From: Streptomyces marinisediminis
GTDB taxonomy: Bacteria > Actinomycetota > Actinomycetes > Streptomycetales > Streptomycetaceae
Direction of reading: 5' to 3'
NCBI RefSeq assembly: GCF_026262575.1
Contig: NZ_JAPKFL010000010.1
Location: 62,001-126,000 of the forward strand
DNA length: 64,000 nucleotides
Shown here: one piece after another, positions 54,758 through 61,755 of the stretch
Numbering within the stretch: the stretch's first letter is position 1
How the letters are laid out: every line of letters begins with the position of its first letter
Position numbers and translations under genes: made by a program
Notes under the pieces: model-generated
Seen by the model: only the letters and a program-made list of their open reading frames with translations
Database searches by the model: none
What the model was told of the DNA's origin: nothing

Positions 54758-55039
54758 GTGTCCCCCTCCGCTCCGGTGCGCCCCGGCCCCGGGTGCCAGG
54801 CGACCGACCTGCCGGCCCCCGCCCCGCCCCGCCCGTTCCGCTCCTCCTCGCTCCGGGGCGCGCGGCGCCCCGACGGCACGGGGGCGGTGCCGCTCCGTGG
54901 CCCCGGCCAGCGCGGACGGACGGTGCGCCCGCGCACCGTCGCGGGGAGCGCCGCGGGCCGCGCTCCGGCGGCCGAACGAGCCGTTGGCGCGGCGGCGTTC
55001 GGCCCGCCGCGCGGCCTCGACGGGCAGGGGGCGGCGTGA
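54758..55039 (+). CDS. Possible small coupled ORF ahead of the DHB-AMP ligase gene
   Basis: 93 aa, GTG start preceded by GGAAAGGAAA. Its TGA overlaps the GTG of the next gene (GTGA), which would couple the two. The product is Arg/Pro/Ala-rich with no recognisable domain, so it may be a leader peptide or no gene at all. Between the iron box and this start (54268-54757) I see no other credible gene. One open frame there ends in a stretch containing NPFDD, reminiscent of an MbtH N-terminus, but nothing else of MbtH is present. Confidence 0.3.
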   Translation: MSPSAPVRPGPGCQATDLPAPAPPRPFRSSSLRGARRPDGTGAVPLRGPGQRGRTVRPRTVAGSAAGRAPAAERAVGAAAFGPPRGLDGQGAA

Positions 55040-56643
55040 GCGCGGACCACGTGCCGTGGCCGCCGGAGGTCGCCGCGCGCTACCGGGCGGCGGGCCACTG
55101 GCGCGGCCGGACCTTCGGGACGACGCTGACGGCGCTGGCGAGCGCGTACGCCGACCGCACCGCCGTGGTGGGCGGGGACCGCCGGTGGAGCTTCGCCGAA
55201 CTCGACGAGCGCGCCCACCGGATCGCCGCCGGGCTGCTCGACGCCGGGCTCGCGCCCGGCGACCGGGCGGTGCTGCAACTGCCCAACGTCCCGGAGTTCC
55301 TGCCGGTGGTGTTCGGGATGTGGCGCGCGGGCGTGCTGCCGGTGTTCGCGCTGCCCGCGCACCGGCACAGCGAGCTGCGGCACTTCGCCGCGCACAGCGA
55401 AGCAGCCGCCATCGTCACCGTCGGCACCCACGAGCGGCACGACCACGCCGCGACCGCCCGCGCCGTCGCCTCCGAGGTGGGCTCCGTGCGGCGGGTGCTG
55501 ACGCTCGACTCGGCGGAGTTCGCCGACCTGGCCGCGACGGCGCCGCGCGAGCTGCCCGACCCCGATCCGGAGGGCGTGGCGTTCCTCCAGCTCTCCGGGG
55601 GGAGCACCGGGCTGCCGAAGCTGATCCCGCGCACCCACGACGACTACCTCTACAGCGTCCGCGAGAGCGCCCGGATCTGCGCGCTGCGCCCGGAGAGCGT
55701 GTACCTGGCCACGCTCCCCGTGGCGCACAACTACCCGTTGAGCTCGCCGGGGGTGCTCGGCGCCCTGCACGCGGGGGCGACGACGGTCATGGCGCCGCGG
55801 CCGGACGCGGACACCGCGTTCCGGCTGATCGAGGAGGAGCGGGTCACCATCACCGGGGTGGTGCCGCCGCTGGCCGCCGCGTGGGTGCAGGCGGCGGCCC
55901 GCACCGACCGCGACCTGTCCTCCCTGGAGGTCCTGCTGGTCGGCGGGGCCAAGTGCGGCCGCGAGCTGGCCGAGCGGATCGGTCCCGCGCTGGGCTGCCG
56001 GCTCCAGCAGGTGTTCGGGATGGCGGAGGGCCTGGTCTGCTACACCCGGCTGGACGACCCCGAGGAGGTGGTGCTCGGCACGCAGGGCCGCCCCCTCTCC
56101 CCCGACGACGAGGTCCGCGTCGTGGACGTGGAGACCGGCGCCGACGTGGCACCGGGGCAGCCGGGCGCCCTGCTGACCCGCGGCCCGTACACGATCCGCG
56201 GCTACTACCGGGCCCCGGAGCACAACGCCGCCGCGTTCACCCCGGACGGCTTCTACCGGACCGGCGACCTGGTGCGCCGCACGCCCTCGGGCCGGCTCGA
56301 AGTGGTCGGGCGGGCCAAGGAGCAGATCAACCGGGGCGGGGAGAAGGTCGCGGCCGAGGAGGTCGAGAACCACCTGATGGCCCACCCGGGCGTGCTCGAC
56401 GCCGCCGTCGTGGCGGTGCCCGACCCCTACCTGGGCGAGCGGACCTGCGCCTACGTCGTGCCCACCGCGCAGGCGTCCCCCTCCGGTGCGGAGCTGCGCG
56501 CCTTCGTGCGGGAGCGCGGGGTGGCCGCGTTCAAGGTGCCGGACCTGGTCCGGGTCGTCGAGCGGTTCCCGACGACCGGCGTCGGCAAGACCAGCAAGCG
56601 CGAGCTGAGGGCGGCCCTGGCCGCGCTCGCGCGGAAGGAGTGA
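55036..56643 (+). CDS. dhbE: 2,3-dihydroxybenzoate-AMP ligase (EntE/DhbE-like)
   Basis: 535 aa, family length. It activates 2,3-dihydroxybenzoate as its acyl-AMP and loads it onto an aryl carrier protein. Visible: phosphate loop [10 protein letters not shown], the aryl-acid pocket HNYPLSSPG (the Ser found in DHB rather than salicylate enzymes), [22 protein letters not shown] and the C-terminal Lys in [11 protein letters not shown]. The aryl carrier gene follows 94 bp later, so substrate and partner fit together. GTG start at 55036 is chosen because the protein aligns from SADHVPWPP onward and the start overlaps the preceding small ORF. Probably iron-regulated through the upstream box. Confidence 0.95.
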   Translation: MSADHVPWPPEVAARYRAAGHWRGRTFGTTLTALASAYADRTAVVGGDRRWSFAELDERAHRIAAGLLDAGLAPGDRAVLQLPNVPEFLPVVFGMWRAGVLPVFALPAHRHSELRHFAAHSEAAAIVTVGTHERHDHAATARAVASEVGSVRRVLTLDSAEFADLAATAPRELPDPDPEGVAFLQLSGGSTGLPKLIPRTHDDYLYSVRESARICALRPESVYLATLPVAHNYPLSSPGVLGALHAGATTVMAPRPDADTAFRLIEEERVTITGVVPPLAAAWVQAAARTDRDLSSLEVLLVGGAKCGRELAERIGPALGCRLQQVFGMAEGLVCYTRLDDPEEVVLGTQGRPLSPDDEVRVVDVETGADVAPGQPGALLTRGPYTIRGYYRAPEHNAAAFTPDGFYRTGDLVRRTPSGRLEVVGRAKEQINRGGEKVAAEEVENHLMAHPGVLDAAVVAVPDPYLGERTCAYVVPTAQASPSGAELRAFVRERGVAAFKVPDLVRVVERFPTTGVGKTSKRELRAALAALARKE

Positions 56644-56737
56644 CGCGCGTGCCCCCGCCCCCGACCCGGTCCGCGAGCCGGCCGTACCCGTTGACCGCGG
56701 CCGCCGAGCCGCCCACGACCCCCGCAGGAGCCCCCCG

Positions 56738-56977
56738 ATGAGCCAGTCCCTGTCGCCCGAACGAGTCCGTGCCGACGTCGCGGAGCTGCTGGGCGTCGAG
56801 CCCGCCGAGATCACGCCCGAGGAGGACCTGGTCGACCGCGGCCTGGACTCGGTGCGGATGATGACGCTGGTCGAGCGCTGGCGGGCCGCCGGAGCGGCGA
56901 CGCTGGAGTTCCCCGACCTGGCCGAGCGGCCGGTGCTGGCGCACTGGACGGCACTCGTGGCCGGGGAGGACGCATGA
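56738..56977 (+). CDS. Stand-alone aryl carrier protein
   Basis: 79 aa. ArCP of the EntB/DhbB C-terminal type, with the phosphopantetheine site DRGLDSVRMM (Ser38). It would carry the DHB-thioester from the DhbE-like ligase to the siderophore NRPS. Unlike EntB it is not fused to isochorismatase. ATG start with GCAGGAG upstream; it overlaps the next gene (ATGA). Confidence 0.93.
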   Translation: MSQSLSPERVRADVAELLGVEPAEITPEEDLVDRGLDSVRMMTLVERWRAAGAATLEFPDLAERPVLAHWTALVAGEDA

Positions 56978-57822
56978 CCCGGGTCGACCACCGGCACCGG
57001 CACCTGGAGCGGATCGCGGAGGTCCGGGCCGGGCGCACGCCCGAGAAGGTGGGCTACCCGATCGGCATCCGGGAGACCGAGGTGGTGCGCACCCGCGAGG
57101 TCGGCGCGGGCCTGCTGCGGGTGACCCTGGGCGGGGCGGGCGCCGCCGGGTTCGAGGCGCACGCGCCGGACGAGCACGTGAAGCTGGTCTTCCCGGAACC
57201 GGACGGCTCGTTGCGCCTGCCCGAGCCGCACGGGGCGATGCTGCGCTGGCCGCGGCCGTCGCCCACCACGCGGGAGTACACGGTGCGGCGCCACGACCCG
57301 GTGGCGGGCGAGATCGACATCGACGTCGCCCGGCACGACGGCGGCCTGGCGTGGGACTGGGCGCGCGCGGTCCGGCCGGGCGCCGTCGTGCACGTCGCCG
57401 GGCCGCCCGGCGGGCTGATCGTCCCGCACGCCTACGACCGGTACCTCCTCGCGGGCGACATCACGGCGCTGCCCGCGATCGCGCGGTGGCTGGAGGAGCT
57501 GCCCGGGAGCGCGCGGGGCTGGGCCTTCGTCGAGGTCGCCGACGCCACGGAGGAGATCGCGCTGGCCGCGCCCGGGGGCTTCGAGGTGTGCTGGCTGCAC
57601 CGCGGCGAGCGCCCGGCGGGCACCGGTGACGCGCTGGCGCGGGCGGTGACCGCGGTGCGCGTGCCCGCGGGCGAGCGGGTGTTCGTGTGGGCCGCGGGCG
57701 AGGCGGGGCAGGTCAAGCCGCTGCGCCGGTGGGTCCGCGACGTGCTGCGGCTGGAGAAGGCCGACCACGACATCACCGGTTACTGGAAGCGCGGCGTCGC
57801 CGACTTCGACGACGGCCACTGA
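56974..57822 (+). CDS. Siderophore-interacting protein, FAD/NAD(P)H ferric-siderophore reductase
   Basis: 282 aa, SIP family (ViuB/YqjH-like). An N-terminal FAD-binding barrel (REYTVRRHD, the RxYTxR flavin motif) is followed by the NAD(P)H-binding part (LLAGDITALPAI, VFVWAAGEAGQVKPLRRWV). In the cytoplasm it reduces the imported ferric siderophore and releases iron. Start ATG overlaps the aryl carrier stop. It ends 137 bp before the next gene; a weak inverted repeat (CGGGCC/GGCCCG at 57831-57858) lies in the gap. Confidence 0.94.
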   Translation: MTRVDHRHRHLERIAEVRAGRTPEKVGYPIGIRETEVVRTREVGAGLLRVTLGGAGAAGFEAHAPDEHVKLVFPEPDGSLRLPEPHGAMLRWPRPSPTTREYTVRRHDPVAGEIDIDVARHDGGLAWDWARAVRPGAVVHVAGPPGGLIVPHAYDRYLLAGDITALPAIARWLEELPGSARGWAFVEVADATEEIALAAPGGFEVCWLHRGERPAGTGDALARAVTAVRVPAGERVFVWAAGEAGQVKPLRRWVRDVLRLEKADHDITGYWKRGVADFDDGH

Positions 57823-57898
57823 CGGCCGGACGGGCCCGGGGAGCGGCGGGGCGGCCCGGTGCCGTTCCCCCGGCGCCACGCGCCACCCGATCATCTAA

Positions 57899-57917
57899 TA
57901 AGGTAAGCCTTGCCTAA
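57899..57917 (+). promoter_or_regulatory. Iron box (DmdR/IdeR type) 2
   Basis: TAAGGTAAGCCTTGCCTAA, a near-perfect 19-bp iron-repressor box, 42 bp upstream of the binding lipoprotein start. It should give the uptake genes and the NRPS behind them their own iron-repressed promoter. Confidence 0.9.
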
Positions 57918-57959
57918 CCAAGCAAGGTCGAGTCCGTTGACTCGAAAGGGAGTTCTCGC

Positions 57960-58958
57960 ATGTCGATACGTAGATCCTCGGGCCTGGTCGGAACCCTGGC
58001 CCTGGCCCTGGCGCTGACCGGGTGCGGCGCGTCGTCCGAAGCGGGCGCCGACGCCGCCGGGTCGGACGAGACCCGGGTGTTCGCCGCGGACAACGGCGAC
58101 GTCACCATCCCGGCCGACCCGCAGCGCGTGGTGGCCACCGGCTACGCCGTGCCCGCGCTGATCGAGGCCGACGCGCCGCTGGTCGGGATCTCGTCGTGGC
58201 AGCGCGGCGAGCCGATGATGAGCAAGGAGGACCTGGCCACCTACAAGGAACTCCCCAAGGTGGCGGGCGAGCAGGCGGCCGAGACGAACTACGAGGCCGT
58301 CGCCGAGGCCGAGCCCGACCTGATCGTCATCGGCGTGCCCGCCCCGGTGCTCGGCGACATCGACGTCGAACGGCTGGAGTCCATCGCCCCGGTCGTGGCG
58401 ATCGGGCCGACGGTGCCCTCCGCGTGGCGCGAGCTGTCCCGCAAGCAGGCCGACGCCGCGGGCGCGCTCAAGCGGTTCGACGCCCAGCAGGCCGCGTACG
58501 AGGAGAAGGCCGCCGGGCTGGCCGAGAAGTACGCGGAGGTGCTGCCCGGACTGAAGCTCGGCCACGTCGGCGCGTACGGCGAGGTCGCCAAGGGCACCTT
58601 CCAGCGGGAGTTCAGCGGCTCGTGGGGCACCAACGTCGCCGAGGACCTCGGCGCGACGTACTACGGCGAGGTCAAGGAGCCAGGCCCCGGCTCGCGCGCG
58701 GTCAGCGAGTACCCGTCCATCGAGGAGCTGCCGGCCTCGCTCGGTGAGGCCGACGCCATCACCTACTCGGTCGCGGCCGACGGCAGCGTCCCGGAGCCGG
58801 TGCGGTACGTCATGGACTCCCCGCTGTGGCGGAACCTGCCCGCCGTGCAGGCCGGGAAGGTCTTCCCCGTCCGCTACACCGAGGCCGCGACCTACGGGCA
58901 GGCCGTGCAGACCCTGGACGCGATCGACGAGTCGTTCGCGCCGCTGCTCGGCCGGTGA
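57960..58958 (+). CDS. Ferric-siderophore ABC transporter substrate-binding lipoprotein
   Basis: 332 aa, FecB/FepB type. A signal peptide with lipobox LTGC (Cys22) anchors it to the outer face of the membrane. TIPADPQRVVATGY, EPDLIVIG and the helical backbone between two lobes are typical of the periplasmic-binding fold for siderophores. It delivers the ferric siderophore to the two FecCD permeases encoded next. ATG start with AAAGGGAG upstream; its stop overlaps the permease start (GTGA). Confidence 0.96.
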   Translation: MSIRRSSGLVGTLALALALTGCGASSEAGADAAGSDETRVFAADNGDVTIPADPQRVVATGYAVPALIEADAPLVGISSWQRGEPMMSKEDLATYKELPKVAGEQAAETNYEAVAEAEPDLIVIGVPAPVLGDIDVERLESIAPVVAIGPTVPSAWRELSRKQADAAGALKRFDAQQAAYEEKAAGLAEKYAEVLPGLKLGHVGAYGEVAKGTFQREFSGSWGTNVAEDLGATYYGEVKEPGPGSRAVSEYPSIEELPASLGEADAITYSVAADGSVPEPVRYVMDSPLWRNLPAVQAGKVFPVRYTEAATYGQAVQTLDAIDESFAPLLGR

Positions 58959-59980
58959 CGGCCGCCGGCCCCGCACCCGGGGCGACGACGGGCGGCGGGC
59001 GGACCGTCCCGCGGTCCGCCCTGCTCGTCGGCGCGGTGGCGCTGCTCGCGGTGGTCGCCGTGCTCAGCGTCGGCGTCGGCGCCCGCGCCGTCCCGCCCGC
59101 CGAGGTGGTGCGGGCGCTGCTGGACCACCAGGGCACCGACGACCACGTCATCGTGCGGGACGTCCGGGCGCCCCGGGCGCTGCTGGCCGTCGCGGTGGGC
59201 GCCGCGCTGGCGGTGGCGGGCGCGCTGATCCAGACGCTGGCCCGCAACCCGCTGGCCGAGCCCGGCATCCTCGGGGTCACCGCGGGGGCCGGGTTCGCCA
59301 TCACCCTCGGCTCGGCGCTCGGCCTGGCCGCCGGGCAGGCGGGCGAGCTGCTCTTCTCGGTCCTCGGTTCGGTGGCCGCGGCCCTGCTCGTCGCGGCGGT
59401 CGGCCGCCGCTCGCCGCTGCGCCTGGTCCTCACCGGCGTGGCCCTGACCGCCGTGCTCAGCGGCGTCGGGCTGGGCCTGCGGCTGGTCCTGCCGGACGTC
59501 TTCGACGCCTACCGGTTCTGGTCGGTCGGGTCGCTGGCGGCCCGGGAACAGGCGCCGCTGGCCCTGCCGCTGACGGCGATCGGGCTCGCCCTGCTCGGCG
59601 CCCTGCTGCTGAGCAGGGCGCTCAACGCCCTGACGCTGGGCGAGAGCGTGGCGCACACGCTGGGCGCGGGCGTGCACCGGGTGCGGGCCGCCGCCCTGGT
59701 GCTGATCACCGTGCTCAGCGGGGCGGCGACGGCGGTGGCCGGGCCGATCCTGTTCGTCGGCCTGATCGTGCCGCACCTGGCGCGCCGGCCCGCCGGCGGC
59801 TCGGTGCCGTGGCTGCTGCTCTACACGATGGTGCTGGGCCCGATCCTGCTGCTGGTCGCCGACGTGGGATCGCGGGTGCTGCTGCCCACCGGCGAGGTGC
59901 CGGTGGCCATCGTGACCGCGTTCCTCGGCGGCCCCATGCTGATCTGGGCCGTCCGCCGGTACGGGGCGGGGGCGCTGTGA
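58955..59980 (+). CDS. FecCD-family iron-siderophore permease 1
   Basis: 341 aa, strongly hydrophobic with about nine to ten membrane helices. Family blocks RAPRALLAVAVGAALAVAG, QTLARNPLAEPGILGVTAGA and AGPILFVGLIVPHLAR are clear. Forms the membrane channel with the second permease. GTG start overlaps the lipoprotein stop; its own stop overlaps the next start (GTGA). Confidence 0.96.
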   Translation: MTAAGPAPGATTGGGRTVPRSALLVGAVALLAVVAVLSVGVGARAVPPAEVVRALLDHQGTDDHVIVRDVRAPRALLAVAVGAALAVAGALIQTLARNPLAEPGILGVTAGAGFAITLGSALGLAAGQAGELLFSVLGSVAAALLVAAVGRRSPLRLVLTGVALTAVLSGVGLGLRLVLPDVFDAYRFWSVGSLAAREQAPLALPLTAIGLALLGALLLSRALNALTLGESVAHTLGAGVHRVRAAALVLITVLSGAATAVAGPILFVGLIVPHLARRPAGGSVPWLLLYTMVLGPILLLVADVGSRVLLPTGEVPVAIVTAFLGGPMLIWAVRRYGAGAL

Positions 59981-60972
59981 ACGTCCTTCGGCTGCGGGCC
60001 GAACGCCGGACGGTCCTGCTCGCCACGGCGCTGGTCGGCCTGGCTTCGGGCCTGGGCCTGCTGGGGCTGTGCTTCGGCGCGTCCTGGTCCAGCCCCGGCG
60101 AGGTGGTCGCCGTGCTGACCGGGGCGGAGCGCTCCGTGGTGATCTCCGACTGGCGGCTGCCCCGGGTGCTGGCCGGGGTCGTCTTCGGCGCCGCCCTGGG
60201 CGTGGCCGGGGCGATCTTCCAGAACCTCACCCGGAACCCGATGGGCAGCCCGGACGTGATCGGCCTCGACGCGGGCGCCTACACCGGCGCCCTGTTCGCC
60301 ATCACCGTGCTGTCCGGCACCTCCGCGCAACTGGCGACCGGCTCCGTCCTGGGCGGGCTGCTCGTCTCCGCCGCGATCTACCTGCTCTCGCTCGACCGCG
60401 GCTTCTCCGGGCTGCGGCTCGTGGTGATCGGCATCGCGGTCAACGCGATGGTGACGGCGGTCAACTCGTGGATCGTGCTGCGCGCCGAGCTGGAGGTGGC
60501 CATCGCCGCCGTCGGCTGGAGCGCGGGCTCGCTCAACGGCGTGGGCTGGGCGGACGTGCGGCTTCCGTTCTCGGTGATCGCCGTGCTGCTGGTCCTGACG
60601 GCCGCCCGGGCGCACGCCATGCACCAGACCTCCTTCGGCGACGCGATCGCCGTGACCACCGGGGTCGGGCTGGGCCGGCTGCGGCTGCTGATGGTGCTCA
60701 TCGGCGTCGGCTGCACGGCCACGGTGACCGCGGTGGCCGGGCCCATCGCCTTCATCGCCCTGGCCGCCCCGCAGATCGGGCGCCGGCTCGCCGGAGCGGC
60801 CGGCGTGCCGCTGCTCCCCGCCGCGCTCACCGGGGCCGTGCTGCTCCAAGGCGCCGACCTGCTCGCCCAGATGCTGCTGGCGCCCGCCGCGCTGCCGGTC
60901 GGCGTGGTGAGCACCGCGATCGGCGGCTGCTACCTGATCTGGCTGCTCACCAAGGAGGTGGGGCGCGCGTGA
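59977..60972 (+). CDS. FecCD-family iron-siderophore permease 2
   Basis: 331 aa, multi-pass membrane protein. RLPRVLAGVVFGAALGVAG, QNLTRNPMGSPDVIGLDAGA and AGPIAFIALAAPQIGRRL are the standard FecCD motifs. Pairs with permease 1. GTG start at 59977 by the 4-bp overlap; coupled on both sides. Confidence 0.96.
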   Translation: MNVLRLRAERRTVLLATALVGLASGLGLLGLCFGASWSSPGEVVAVLTGAERSVVISDWRLPRVLAGVVFGAALGVAGAIFQNLTRNPMGSPDVIGLDAGAYTGALFAITVLSGTSAQLATGSVLGGLLVSAAIYLLSLDRGFSGLRLVVIGIAVNAMVTAVNSWIVLRAELEVAIAAVGWSAGSLNGVGWADVRLPFSVIAVLLVLTAARAHAMHQTSFGDAIAVTTGVGLGRLRLLMVLIGVGCTATVTAVAGPIAFIALAAPQIGRRLAGAAGVPLLPAALTGAVLLQGADLLAQMLLAPAALPVGVVSTAIGGCYLIWLLTKEVGRA

Positions 60973-61754
60973 CCGCACGCCTGGCCGCGCGGGACATCAC
61001 CCTGCGCTACGGCGACCGGGTGGTCTCCACCCGGCTCAGCCTCGACGTCCCCGACCGCGCGTTCACCGCCATCGTGGGGCCCAACGCCTGCGGGAAGTCC
61101 ACCCTGCTGCGCGCGTTCGTCCGGCTGCTGCGCCCCGGGGCGGGGCGGGTGGAACTGGACGGCCGCGAGGTCGCCGGCTACCCGACCAAGGCGCTGGCCC
61201 GGGAGCTCGGCTTTCTGCCGCAGGACCCGCTGGCCCCCGACGACATCCGGGTCCGGCAGTTGGTGCGCCGGGGACGGTTCCCGCACCAGTCCCTGGTGGC
61301 GATGTGGTCGCCCCGCGACGAGGCGGCCGTCGCCGCGGCGCTGGCCGCCGCCGGCGTCGCCGACCTGGCCGACCGGCCGGTCCAGGAGCTGTCCGGCGGC
61401 CAGCGGCAGCGGGTGTGGATGGCCATGGTGCTCGCCCAGCAGACGCCCTACCTGCTGCTCGACGAACCCACGTCCTTCCTGGACATCACCCACCAGTACC
61501 AGCTACTCGGCCTGCTGGCCCGGCTGCGCGACGCGGGCCACACGGTGATCGCCGTCCTGCACGACATCAACCAGGCGTGCCGGTTCGCCGACCACCTGGT
61601 CGCCATGAAGGGCGGCCGGGTGGTGGCCGAGGGCGTGCCCGCGGACGTCGTCGACGCGGCCCTGGTCACGGAGGTCTTCGACCTCCCGAGCGTCATCGTC
61701 CCGGACCCGGTGACCGGCACGCCGATGGTCGTCCCCACACTGCAAGGAGAATGA
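60969..61754 (+). CDS. Iron-siderophore ABC transporter ATPase (FepC/FecE-like)
   Basis: 261 aa. Walker A GPNACGKST, Q-loop LGFLPQDP, signature LSGGQRQR, Walker B LLLDEPTSFLD and the switch His in VLHDINQA are all intact. Powers ferric-siderophore import through the two permeases. GTG start overlaps the permease 2 stop. The stop lies one base before the TTG start of the NRPS gene. Confidence 0.97.
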   Translation: MTARLAARDITLRYGDRVVSTRLSLDVPDRAFTAIVGPNACGKSTLLRAFVRLLRPGAGRVELDGREVAGYPTKALARELGFLPQDPLAPDDIRVRQLVRRGRFPHQSLVAMWSPRDEAAVAAALAAAGVADLADRPVQELSGGQRQRVWMAMVLAQQTPYLLLDEPTSFLDITHQYQLLGLLARLRDAGHTVIAVLHDINQACRFADHLVAMKGGRVVAEGVPADVVDAALVTEVFDLPSVIVPDPVTGTPMVVPTLQGE

Positions 61755-61755
61755 G

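Noticed and set aside
57831-57858. Inverted repeat after the ferric-siderophore reductase gene as a terminator
   Set aside because: Only 6 bp of stem with a 16-nt loop; too weak to list as a feature.
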